A stretch of DNA of 20,602 nucleotides, from the NCBI GenBank assembly GCA_015663855.1, contig DQRJ01000139.1, forward strand, positions 1 through 20,602. Direction: 5' to 3'. The notes beneath the pieces were generated by a model that saw only the letters and a program-made list of their open reading frames with translations, searched no databases and was not told the DNA's origin. Numbering within the stretch: the first letter of the stretch is position 1; every line of letters begins with the position of its first letter. A program made the translations under genes and the position numbers. The DNA is from Flavobacteriales bacterium (lineage in GTDB: Bacteria; Bacteroidota; Bacteroidia; Flavobacteriales_D; Sanyastnellaceae). This document shows positions 1 through 7,273 of this stretch, piece after piece.

Positions 1-2444
1 ATGACCTCACGTTGAGCGTTCATTACATCGTCATACTCTAGAAGTCTTTTACGAATACCGAAGTTGTTTTCCTCCACTTTCGTTTGAGCACGCTCAATAG
101 ACTTAGAAATCATCTTATGTTGGATGACCTCTCCATCTTGGTGTCCCATTCTATCCATCATCTTCGCAACTCTGTCTGAGCCGAAAAGACGCATCAAATC
201 GTCCTCGAGTGACGCATAGAACTGCGAAGACCCCGGATCTCCTTGACGACCCGCACGACCTCGAAGCTGTCTATCTACACGACGGGAATCGTGACGCTCA
301 GTACCGACAATCGCCAGTCCACCAGAAGCTTTCACTTCTTCCGTAAGTTTAATATCCGTTCCACGACCCGCCATGTTTGTAGCGATTGTAATCGTTCCCG
401 CTTGTCCCGCACGAGTTACAACCTCCGCCTCCTGTTGATGTCGTTTCGCGTTTAGAACCTGGTGGCCTAGCCCTCTCATATCGAGCATTCTAGACAACAA
501 TTCCGACACCTCAACAGTTGTTGTTCCCACAAGCACAGGACGTCCCGCTTTACTCAATGCCGCCACGTGTTCGATGACTGCGTTGTACTTCTCACGCTTC
601 GTCTTGTACACGAGGTCCTCCTTGTCATCCCTCGCTATCGGCCGATTTGTAGGTATGACTTTTACGTCTAATTTGTATATATCCCAAAACTCACCCGCCT
701 CCGTCTCCGCCGTTCCGGTCATCCCCGCAAGTTTATGGTACTTTCTGAAGAAGTTCTGCAGAGTTACCGTAGCATAGGTCTGAGTGGCGGCTTCGATTTT
801 TACGTTTTCTTTCGCCTCGATCGCTTGGTGTAGTCCATCTGAGTAACGACGACCATCCATAATACGACCCGTCTGTTCATCAACGATTTTCACCTTGTTC
901 TCCATGATAACGTACTCGATATCTTTCTCAAATAAAGTGTACGCCTTTAGAAGCTGATTCATAGAATGAATACGCGCAGATTTTACTCCGTAATCCTGCA
1001 TTACTTCTTGCTTTCGAGCAAGCTTATCATCATCTGAAGCATCCGAGTTATCTACGGATACTAGCTCAGTCGCAATGTCCGGCATAGTAAAGAACGCATC
1101 ATCATCCATTCCCTGAGTTAGAAATAATATCCCCTTCTCAGATAGCTCGATTTGGTTTTGCTTCTCATCGATTACGAAGAAAAGCTCCGCGTCTGCCTTG
1201 TGCATCTCGCGTTGGTTATCCGCAAGATAAATCGCCTCAACTTTCAGTAGAAGTTGGCGCATTCCTTCATTGCTGAGGAACTTAATAATCGGTTTCGATT
1301 TCGGAAGTCCACGGAACGCTCTATAAAGTGCAAGACCCGCAGTTTCTTTATCGCTCTTCGACAGATCGTCCGTCAAAAGCTTCTTCGCCTCGCTCAAAAA
1401 TCCTTGGACCGCCTTCTGCTGAACTTGAATGAGTTTAACGACCATGGGTTTTAGAGATTCAAACTCCTGCTCATCACCCTTCGGCGTAGGCCCACTAATA
1501 ATAAGCGGGGTTCTCGCCTCGTCAATGAGTACGGAATCGACCTCATCCACAATTGCATAATGATGACGGCGTTGAACGAGCATATTTGGCTTTTGGGCCA
1601 TATTATCTCTCAAATAATCAAAACCAAACTCGTTATTCGTTCCAAACGTGACATCACACTTGTAAGCCTCACGACGAGCCTCGCTATTAGGCTGATGCCT
1701 ATCGATACAATCAACTGTCAAACCATGGAATTCGTAAATCGGCCCCATCCACTCCGAGTCCCTTCGAGCGAGATAATCATTCACGGTTACAAGGTGAACC
1801 CCACGTCCCGTAAGAGCATTAAGGAATACTGGCAATGTCGCAACAAGTGTTTTTCCCTCACCTGTATGCATTTCCGCAACACTTCCTCTATGTAGAGCGA
1901 CACCACCCACGAGCTGAACGTCGTAGTGAACCATATTCCAAGCGACATCAGACCCAGCAGCATCCCACGTTTTTTTCCAATATGCCTTATCACCTTGTAT
2001 GGTCACCATATCACGGGTCGCCGCAATATCCTTGTCATATTCTAAGGCTGTAACTTCAATATCCTCCTCTGCAGAAAACCGTTTCGCTGTTTCCTTCATT
2101 ACCGCAAAAGCTTCCGGAAGAAGTTCGTCGAGAATTACTTCTAATTCTTCATTTATTTTCTCCTCAAGCGTATCAATTTGATTAAATACCGCTTCTTTTG
2201 CGTCAAGATCGGACTCTGGCATAGATGCCGATTTTAATTTCAGGCCATCAATTTCACCCTGTAAATCGGAAATGTGATCATTAATTCTATCGCGGAGATT
2301 CGTCGATTTTGCTCTGAGTTCATCTGCGCTTATCGAGAGAAGTGCCTCCCCTGCCTTCAAAATTTCATCAACAACTGGCTGAATTTCCTTCAGGTCGCTG
2401 GACGATTTGTCTCCAAGAAATATTTTTAGAAGCCCTTTAAGCAT
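1..2444 (-). CDS. secA: Preprotein translocase ATPase SecA (partial, C-terminus beyond window)
   Basis: SecA is the cytoplasmic ATPase that pushes unfolded preproteins through SecYEG. The start is the ATG at 2444-2442 (MLKGLLKIFLGDK). About 814 codons are present; the C-terminal part is outside the window, and Bacteroidota SecA usually has about 1,050-1,120 residues. Visible motifs are Walker A MHTGEGKT (residues 192-199), VTVNDYLARRD (220-229), DEVDS with IDEARTPLIISG (300-318), and further on DEQTGR, LAGMTGTA, NMAGRGTDIKL and the QLRGRAGRQGDPG arginine-finger region. Two additions relative to E. coli SecA are visible. The N-terminus before Walker A is about 90 residues longer (helical, acidic, residues ~55-165). 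About 65 extra residues lie between IISG and the FFVIDEKQ strand (residues ~325-420). Both are usual for this phylum. It is transcribed divergently from nrdB. Identity is certain; only completeness is lacking. Confidence 0.98.
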   Translation of the reverse strand, partial: MLKGLLKIFLGDKSSSDLKEIQPVVDEILKAGEALLSISADELRAKSTNLRDRINDHISDLQGEIDGLKLKSASMPESDLDAKEAVFNQIDTLEEKINEELEVILDELLPEAFAVMKETAKRFSAEEDIEVTALEYDKDIAATRDMVTIQGDKAYWKKTWDAAGSDVAWNMVHYDVQLVGGVALHRGSVAEMHTGEGKTLVATLPVFLNALTGRGVHLVTVNDYLARRDSEWMGPIYEFHGLTVDCIDRHQPNSEARREAYKCDVTFGTNNEFGFDYLRDNMAQKPNMLVQRRHHYAIVDEVDSVLIDEARTPLIISGPTPKGDEQEFESLKPMVVKLIQVQQKAVQGFLSEAKKLLTDDLSKSDKETAGLALYRAFRGLPKSKPIIKFLSNEGMRQLLLKVEAIYLADNQREMHKADAELFFVIDEKQNQIELSEKGILFLTQGMDDDAFFTMPDIATELVSVDNSDASDDDKLARKQEVMQDYGVKSARIHSMNQLLKAYTLFEKDIEYVIMENKVKIVDEQTGRIMDGRRYSDGLHQAIEAKENVKIEAATQTYATVTLQNFFRKYHKLAGMTGTAETEAGEFWDIYKLDVKVIPTNRPIARDDKEDLVYKTKREKYNAVIEHVAALSKAGRPVLVGTTTVEVSELLSRMLDMRGLGHQVLNAKRHQQEAEVVTRAGQAGTITIATNMAGRGTDIKLTEEVKASGGLAIVGTERHDSRRVDRQLRGRAGRQGDPGSSQFYASLEDDLMRLFGSDRVAKMMDRMGHQDGEVIQHKMISKSIERAQTKVEENNFGIRKRLLEYDDVMNAQREV

Positions 2445-2448
2445 GATG

Positions 2449-2456
2449 CAAAAGTA
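2449..2456 (-). promoter_or_regulatory. Bacteroidota -7 promoter element of secA
   Basis: On the minus strand TACTTTTG matches the Bacteroidota -7 consensus TAnnTTTG exactly. Only four bases (CATC) separate it from the secA ATG at 2444. Transcripts in this phylum normally start about 4-7 nt after this element, so transcription would begin at or next to the start codon, giving a leaderless mRNA. No good TTG -33 element is visible at the expected distance. The motif match is seen directly; the transcription start is inferred. Confidence 0.6.
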
Positions 2457-2481
2457 CGTTACGACAGCCCCTTATAGACCT

Positions 2482-2552
2482 AGTTATTGCCATCAGTTTT
2501 CATTCGGAAAAAATCGTGCCAAAAAAACAGTGCTTTTTCGAGTTATTGCCAT
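2482..2552. repeat. 12-bp direct repeat AGTTATTGCCAT, two copies 59 bp apart
   Basis: AGTTATTGCCAT occurs at 2482-2493 and again, identically, at 2541-2552, in the divergent secA/nrdB intergenic region. The copies are in the same orientation, 59 bp start to start. The first lies about 26-37 bp upstream of the secA -7 element, where an activator or repressor of secA could bind. No protein is known to me for this sequence, so the role is unassigned. Confidence 0.5.
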
Positions 2553-2611
2553 AAACCACACATAGTACACACACCCTTATGCTCTGTATTTCAGGATATT
2601 ACACCCCTCTA

Positions 2612-2627
2612 TTAACAATAGTGTTAA
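2612..2627. promoter_or_regulatory. Operator-like palindrome upstream of nrdB
   Basis: TTAACA-ATAG-TGTTAA is a perfect inverted repeat with 6-bp arms and a 4-bp centre. It ends 30 bp before the proposed nrdB -33 element. Its size suits a dimeric DNA-binding regulator. It does not fit the NrdR box consensus well, so I do not assign it to NrdR. The symmetry is seen directly; its function is a guess. Confidence 0.35.
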
Positions 2628-2657
2628 AAACTCATCCCAAATGTGAACTAAATAGGG

Positions 2658-2689
2658 TTGCACATATGGGGGTCTAGAACGTTTCTTTG
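2658..2689 (+). promoter_or_regulatory. Candidate nrdB promoter (-33 TTG, -7 TTTCTTTG)
   Basis: TTG at 2658-2660 is followed after 21 bp by TTTCTTTG at 2682-2689, which matches TAnnTTTG at all but one fixed position. Spacing is within the 17-23 bp reported for this phylum. Transcription would start near 2694-2696 and leave a leader of about 75 nt that contains the hairpin at 2701-2721. The imperfect -7 box keeps confidence moderate. Confidence 0.4.
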
Positions 2690-2700
2690 AGATGTTAATT

Positions 2701-2721
2701 GAAGCCACCTTTTTTGGCTTC
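2701..2721 (+). other. Hairpin in the nrdB 5' leader
   Basis: GAAGCCA (2701-2707) and TGGCTTC (2715-2721) form a perfect 7-bp stem with the 7-nt loop CCTTTTT. It lies 47 bp before the nrdB ATG. The bases after it (TAAGACACC) are not a U-tract, so it is not a standard intrinsic terminator. It could stabilise the leader or take part in translational control. The rest of the 2445-2768 intergenic region shows no gene; only this hairpin, the direct repeat, the palindrome and the two promoters stand out. Confidence 0.4.
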
Positions 2722-2768
2722 TAAGACACCCTAAACCGTATTCGATACCGCCTTAAAAGTCAAAAGAC

Positions 2769-3848
2769 ATGGAAAAACCCTCCCCTAAAATGAACGAGAC
2801 AGAGAATGATATGGAGTTGATTGACTTGGCTCAACAAACATCTATTGAAGAGGTTCTCCCAGAAAACACCTCTATAGAAGAACCTATTTTAAAAGAAAAT
2901 CCGGGGCGATTTGTATTATTCCCTATCGAACACGATGATATCTGGGCTGAATACAAAAAGCAGGAAGCTAGCATTTGGACGGCCGAGGAAATAGATCTTT
3001 CGTCTGACCTTGTTGACTGGAATGATAAACTGAACGACGATGAGCGTTTCTTTATCAAGAATGTCCTTGCTTTTTTCGCGGCATCTGACGGTATTGTAAA
3101 TGAAAATCTCGCTGAAAACTTCGTGAAAGAAGTGCAATACACGGAAGCGAAGTTCTTCTACGGTTTCCAAATTATGATGGAGAACATCCACTCAGAGACC
3201 TACTCTCTTCTTATCGACACTTACATCCAAGACAAGCAAGAAAAGGCTCACCTTTTCAACGCTATCGAAACTCTTCCTTTCGTAAAAACGAAAGCTGACT
3301 GGGCTTTGAGATGGATCGATGGTGGAAGTTTTGCGGAAAGACTAGTAGCATTTGCCGCAGTTGAGGGCATTTTCTTTAGCGGAAGTTTCTGCTCAATCTT
3401 TTGGTTAAAGAAGCGTGGGCTTATGCCAGGACTTACATTCTCAAACGAGCTTATTTCTCGTGACGAGGGAATGCACTGTGACTTCGCCTGCCTACTATAC
3501 AACGATCACTTAGTAAATAAACTTCCTAAGAAGGTTGTAGAAAAGATCATTACCGATGCAGTTGAAATGGAGAAGGTCTTTGTTACTGAAGCCCTCCCTG
3601 TTCGCTTAATCGGAATGAACGCTGATTTGATGCAACAATACATAGAGTTCGTTGCTGATAGATTACTCGTAGAACTCGGAAACGAAAAGGTTTACAACGC
3701 TACGAACCCATTTGACTTTATGGATATGATTTCACTACAAGGGAAAACTAACTTCTTCGAGAAAAGAGTTGGTGAATACCAAAAAGCTGGTGTCATGAAT
3801 CACGGTTCTGAAGACAACAAAAGCTTCAGCATCGACGCCGACTTTTAA
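2769..3848 (+). CDS. nrdB: Ribonucleoside-diphosphate reductase, small (radical) subunit NrdB, class Ia, eukaryote-like
   Basis: NrdB houses the dimetal-oxygen centre that makes and keeps the tyrosyl radical used by NrdA to reduce ribonucleotides. The protein has 359 residues. Metal ligands are D107, E138, H141, E199, E233 and H236. The radical tyrosine is Y145 (HSETYSLLIDTY), and W70 lies in EASIWTAEEIDLS. The C-terminal tail FSIDADF, which docks into NrdA, is nearly the eukaryotic FTLDADF. Blocks such as AFFAASDGIVNENL and GLMPGLTFSNELISRDEG read almost like vertebrate R2. Residues 1-44 form an acidic, probably disordered tail with a tandem repeat (TSIEEVLPEN / TSIEEPILKEN). There is no ATP-cone here, unlike some flavobacterial NrdB proteins. 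ATG 2769 is the most upstream start; M8 and M15 are alternatives. nrdA follows after 46 bp, probably co-transcribed. Confidence 0.98.
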   Translation: MEKPSPKMNETENDMELIDLAQQTSIEEVLPENTSIEEPILKENPGRFVLFPIEHDDIWAEYKKQEASIWTAEEIDLSSDLVDWNDKLNDDERFFIKNVLAFFAASDGIVNENLAENFVKEVQYTEAKFFYGFQIMMENIHSETYSLLIDTYIQDKQEKAHLFNAIETLPFVKTKADWALRWIDGGSFAERLVAFAAVEGIFFSGSFCSIFWLKKRGLMPGLTFSNELISRDEGMHCDFACLLYNDHLVNKLPKKVVEKIITDAVEMEKVFVTEALPVRLIGMNADLMQQYIEFVADRLLVELGNEKVYNATNPFDFMDMISLQGKTNFFEKRVGEYQKAGVMNHGSEDNKSFSIDADF

Positions 3849-3860
3849 GTGAATATTATA

Positions 3861-3892
3861 TTGCCCTACCTGAACCACCCCCAAGACATTTG
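3861..3892 (+). promoter_or_regulatory. Possible internal promoter of nrdA
   Basis: TTG (3861-3863), a 21-bp spacer and GACATTTG (3885-3892) resemble the Bacteroidota -33/-7 pair; the -7 box has G in place of the first T. The box ends only 2 nt before the nrdA ATG, which is tight even for a leaderless message, so this may be a chance match and nrdA may rely on the nrdB promoter alone. Confidence 0.25.
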
Positions 3893-3894
3893 CC

Positions 3895-6264
3895 ATGTAC
3901 GTAGTTAAACGCGACGGAAAACGTGAGCTTGTTCAATTCGACAAGATTACAGCTCGTATTAAAAAACTTTGTTATAGTCTCCACGAGTCTGTAGATCCTC
4001 AACGCGTTGCTATGCGCGTTATCGAGGGTGTTTACGACGGTGTGACGACAACTGAACTCGATAATCTAGCAGCCGAAGTCGCTGCTACGAACGCGGTAAC
4101 TCACCCCGATTACGCTAGTCTCGCTAGTAGAATCGCGGTCAGCAATCTGCATAAATCGACTAAGAAGTCGTTCGCATATACTATGAATGAACTTCATAAC
4201 TATGTGGATCCCGTTACTGGCGATCCCGCTAGTTTAATCGCGGAGGACGTACATGAAATCATCCAAACTAATGCCGAGTTTTTAGACTCTCAAATTATTT
4301 ACGATAGAGATTTCAGCTACGACTATTTCGGGTTTAAGACATTAGAACGTTCGTACTTATTAAAAATGAACGGGGAGATTGCTGAGCGCCCACAACATAT
4401 GTTGATGCGTGTTTCTGTAGGGATTCACAAAGATGATTTGGACTCCGTCGTGGGTACTTACAATATGCTCAGCGAAGGTTGGTTCACTCATGCGACTCCT
4501 ACCCTCTTTAATTCTGGTACGCCTAAGCCTCAGATGTCTTCATGCTTCCTTCTCACAATGAAAGAGGATAGCATTTCTGGTATTTACGACACCTTGAAGC
4601 AATGTGCTAAGATTTCACAGAGCGCTGGCGGTATAGGTCTAGCTATGCACAACATCCGTGCGAAAGGATCATATATCAAAGGAACTAACGGTACTTCTAA
4701 CGGCATCGTTCCAATGTTACGTGTATTCAATGACACTGCGCGTTATGTAGACCAAGGTGGTGGTCGTCGTAAAGGTTCATTTGCGATGTACATCGAGCCA
4801 TGGCACGCAGACGTTTTTGACTTTTTAGAGATGCGTAAGAACCACGGAAAAGAGGAGCAGCGTGCGCGCGACCTCTTTTATGCTCTATGGATTCCCGATC
4901 TCTTCATGAAGAGAGTCGAAGAAAATGGGGATTGGACTCTGATGTGTCCTAACGAATGTCCTGGACTTCCTGAAACTCATAGTGCCGAGTTCGAGGCTCT
5001 TTACATCAAGTATGAAAAGGAGGGTAAGGGTCGTAAGACTATCAAGGCCCAGGATCTTTGGTTTAAAATATTGGACAGCCAGGTGGAAACAGGCACTCCT
5101 TACATGCTTTTTAAGGATGCGGCTAATGCCAAATCAAACCAAAAGAACCTCGGCACAATCCGTTCATCGAACCTTTGTACAGAGATTATCGAGTACACTG
5201 CTCCTGACGAAATTGCCGTTTGCAATCTCGCTTCATTAGCTCTTCCGAAGTTCGTTAAGTCGGATGGGACATTCGATCACGATAAACTATTTGAGATTAC
5301 GTATCAGGTGACGAAGAATCTGAACTGTATTATCGATAGAAACTACTACCCAGTAATTGAGGCACGTAATTCGAATATGCGCCACCGTCCTATCGGGATC
5401 GGAATTCAAGGACTTGCAGACGTATTTATTTTAATGCGTCACGCCTTTGATTCTGACGAAGCAAAAAAGATAAACAAGGATATTTTTGAAACTCTTTACT
5501 ACGCGGCTTGTACAGCTTCTAAGGATTTAGCGAAAGAAGAAGGTCCATACGAAACGTTTAAGGGTTCACCAGCTTCACAGGGTATTCTCCAGTTTGATAT
5601 GTGGAACGTAACTCCATCAGATAGATGGGAGTGGGCTGTGCTTAAAGAGGAAATTCAAAAGCACGGAATGCGTAACTCATTGCTTATCGCTCCGATGCCT
5701 ACGGCTTCAACAGCGCAAATATTAGGGAACAACGAGTGCTTCGAGCCATACACATCTAATATCTACACACGTCGAGTTCTTTCCGGAGAGTTTATCGTTG
5801 TAAACAAGCACTTACTGCGCGACTTAGTGAAGTTAGGGCTTTGGGATACGGATATGAAGAATCGTCTCATTGCTGCTAATGGTTCAGTCCAAAACATCAA
5901 TGAGATTCCTGACAATATCAAGCTACTTTATCGTACCGCTTGGGAGATTTCTCAACGTTCGATTTTAGATATGGCTGCTGATCGTGGGGCATACATTTGC
6001 CAATCGCAATCGCTCAACATCTTTATGGAGAACGTTACAAATTCTAAGCTTACGTCAATGCACTTCCACGCTTGGAAGAGCGGACTTAAGACAGGAATGT
6101 ATTACCTCCGTACGAAAGCAGCAGCTGACGCTATCAAGTTCACTATCGATAAAAAGTACAAGACTGCAAAAGACAGCGGGAAAGCTCCTGCGCTAACTCC
6201 AGAGGAAGAAGTAGAAATGTGCAGTATCGAAAACGGTGACGATTGCGATATGTGCGGAAGCTAA
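3895..6264 (+). CDS. nrdA: Ribonucleoside-diphosphate reductase, large (catalytic) subunit NrdA, class Ia, eukaryote-like
   Basis: NrdA reduces ribonucleoside diphosphates to deoxyribonucleotides, using the radical passed from NrdB. The 789-residue length equals that of eukaryotic R1 to within a few residues. An N-terminal ATP-cone (YVVKRDGKRELVQFDKIT, residues 2-19, continuing to ~90) provides overall activity control by ATP/dATP. Active-site residues are C217 and C443 (redox pair), N426, C428 (thiyl radical) and E430 in SSNLCTEI. The radical-path tyrosines are Y736-Y737 in GMYYLRT. The flexible tail ends CDMCGS, with the shuttle cysteines C784 and C787. GNNECFEPYTSNIYTRRVLSG is the conserved barrel segment. 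All catalytic residues needed are present. It starts 46 bp after nrdB and its end converges on ctaA with a 25-bp gap. Confidence 0.98.
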   Translation: MYVVKRDGKRELVQFDKITARIKKLCYSLHESVDPQRVAMRVIEGVYDGVTTTELDNLAAEVAATNAVTHPDYASLASRIAVSNLHKSTKKSFAYTMNELHNYVDPVTGDPASLIAEDVHEIIQTNAEFLDSQIIYDRDFSYDYFGFKTLERSYLLKMNGEIAERPQHMLMRVSVGIHKDDLDSVVGTYNMLSEGWFTHATPTLFNSGTPKPQMSSCFLLTMKEDSISGIYDTLKQCAKISQSAGGIGLAMHNIRAKGSYIKGTNGTSNGIVPMLRVFNDTARYVDQGGGRRKGSFAMYIEPWHADVFDFLEMRKNHGKEEQRARDLFYALWIPDLFMKRVEENGDWTLMCPNECPGLPETHSAEFEALYIKYEKEGKGRKTIKAQDLWFKILDSQVETGTPYMLFKDAANAKSNQKNLGTIRSSNLCTEIIEYTAPDEIAVCNLASLALPKFVKSDGTFDHDKLFEITYQVTKNLNCIIDRNYYPVIEARNSNMRHRPIGIGIQGLADVFILMRHAFDSDEAKKINKDIFETLYYAACTASKDLAKEEGPYETFKGSPASQGILQFDMWNVTPSDRWEWAVLKEEIQKHGMRNSLLIAPMPTASTAQILGNNECFEPYTSNIYTRRVLSGEFIVVNKHLLRDLVKLGLWDTDMKNRLIAANGSVQNINEIPDNIKLLYRTAWEISQRSILDMAADRGAYICQSQSLNIFMENVTNSKLTSMHFHAWKSGLKTGMYYLRTKAAADAIKFTIDKKYKTAKDSGKAPALTPEEEVEMCSIENGDDCDMCGS

Positions 6265-6289
6265 TTCCGAGAAAAACTTTAGATTTATT

Positions 6290-7273
6290 TTAGACCTTCG
6301 ATGCTAACAAAGCTCGGAGGTCTAATAGTATTAGGCCGAATCCGAGTACGATATGTATCGGTTGAGCGAATGCCGGGAAGCCGAACTTGGAGAACAGTAT
6401 ACCAGATAGGGTTTGAGCTAAAAGTATAGCTATAGCGAGCTTCGCATAAAGCGCAAAACGAGGCGTTTTCAACATAGGAATTGCCCACAACGCGTGAATC
6501 GCGATTAGGAGCCAAACCCCAGAACGATGAATTATCCACCAGTCGGGTAGGCTTGAAATAATGTTCGGGCGGGCGATTCCGGCTTCTAGCGCCAAATCGA
6601 CGGCCTCGCGAACTTGAGTTCCTAGGACTAGTTGAATAAACGATAGGACTAGAGAGGCGATAATCCAAGCTCGTAACGATTTTTTGATTTGGACTTTGCG
6701 GCCGTCAAAATATTGGATTAGGCCGACAAGGAAAAGTAAAATCGCAAGCGCACTTACAGCGTGAATCGTAATGGAATACGGAATTAGGTTTCCGTCTATG
6801 ACGAGTTTTCCGAGCCACGAAACAAATAGCACAGAGCCGAGAGTTGCCGAGGCAAGAACTATTGGAGTACGTTTTCTAGAGCGAATCGACAGAATGAAAA
6901 GCAATAAAATAGGGATTCCCGAAAGAGCTCCCGAAAGTCTATTGACGTACTCCGTCCAAGTATGAGCGGCGTTAAATTCCGCGTAATCATGCCTAGTGTA
7001 AGGCGCCCAATTTTGGGTATTAAAACCTCCTTCAATCGAAAAATGATCCTGAGTTGCATACCATAAAGTGTCGCGTTCGATAACCATGCGACCTTCGGAA
7101 TATTCGGTTTCAGGCGCCCATCTGATTTGGTCTTCAGAAGTGGGAGGAATTAAAAGGCCAAAACATTTAGGCCAATCCGGGCAGCCCATCCCCGCTCCTG
7201 TCATGCGTACCACGGATCCCGCGAGAACGACTACGTAAACAAGTACGAAGGCAATATTAGTTACTCTTTTCAC
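6290..7273 (-). CDS. ctaA: Heme A synthase (COX15/CtaA family)
   Basis: CtaA is an integral membrane protein that oxidises the C8 methyl group of heme O to give heme A, the cofactor of aa3-type cytochrome c oxidase. The 327-residue sequence has about eight hydrophobic segments. The first is followed by GAGMGCPDWPKC, the family signature with a cysteine pair (C31, C37) in the first extracytoplasmic loop. Four candidate heme-binding histidines sit in AAHTWTEYVNR, ITIHAVSA, IIHRSGVW and QPIHIVLG. The start is GTG at 7273-7271. It overlaps the TGA stop of the upstream HMA lipoprotein gene by 4 nt (GTGA), indicating translational coupling. Presence of this gene implies an aerobic organism with an aa3-type or related oxidase. 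Family assignment is firm. Confidence 0.95.
   Translation of the reverse strand: MKRVTNIAFVLVYVVVLAGSVVRMTGAGMGCPDWPKCFGLLIPPTSEDQIRWAPETEYSEGRMVIERDTLWYATQDHFSIEGGFNTQNWAPYTRHDYAEFNAAHTWTEYVNRLSGALSGIPILLLFILSIRSRKRTPIVLASATLGSVLFVSWLGKLVIDGNLIPYSITIHAVSALAILLFLVGLIQYFDGRKVQIKKSLRAWIIASLVLSFIQLVLGTQVREAVDLALEAGIARPNIISSLPDWWIIHRSGVWLLIAIHALWAIPMLKTPRFALYAKLAIAILLAQTLSGILFSKFGFPAFAQPIHIVLGFGLILLDLRALLASKV
6292..6323. other. Hairpin at the convergent nrdA/ctaA junction
   Basis: AGACCTTCG (6292-6300) pairs with CGGAGGTCT (6315-6323), nine pairs including one wobble, and an inner GCT/AGC (6303-6305, 6311-6313) extends it. It covers the last codons and stop of ctaA and lies 28 bp past the nrdA stop. 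Neither strand has a U-tract directly after the stem, so it is not a canonical intrinsic terminator. It may protect or define mRNA 3' ends of both converging transcripts. Confidence 0.35.

Noticed and set aside
1560..1895. 111-codon open frame opposite secA
   Set aside because: Opposite the conserved SecA region from Walker A through the DEVDS motif; no independent evidence of coding.
2556..2575. NrdR box upstream of nrdB (CACACATAGTACACAC)
   Set aside because: Has ACAC-like ends but not the symmetric ACAC...GTGT arrangement of the NrdR consensus; the match is too poor.
6285..6668. 127-codon minus-strand frame overlapping the 3' part of ctaA
   Set aside because: Same strand, different frame from ctaA, whose membrane segments and heme histidines run through this region.
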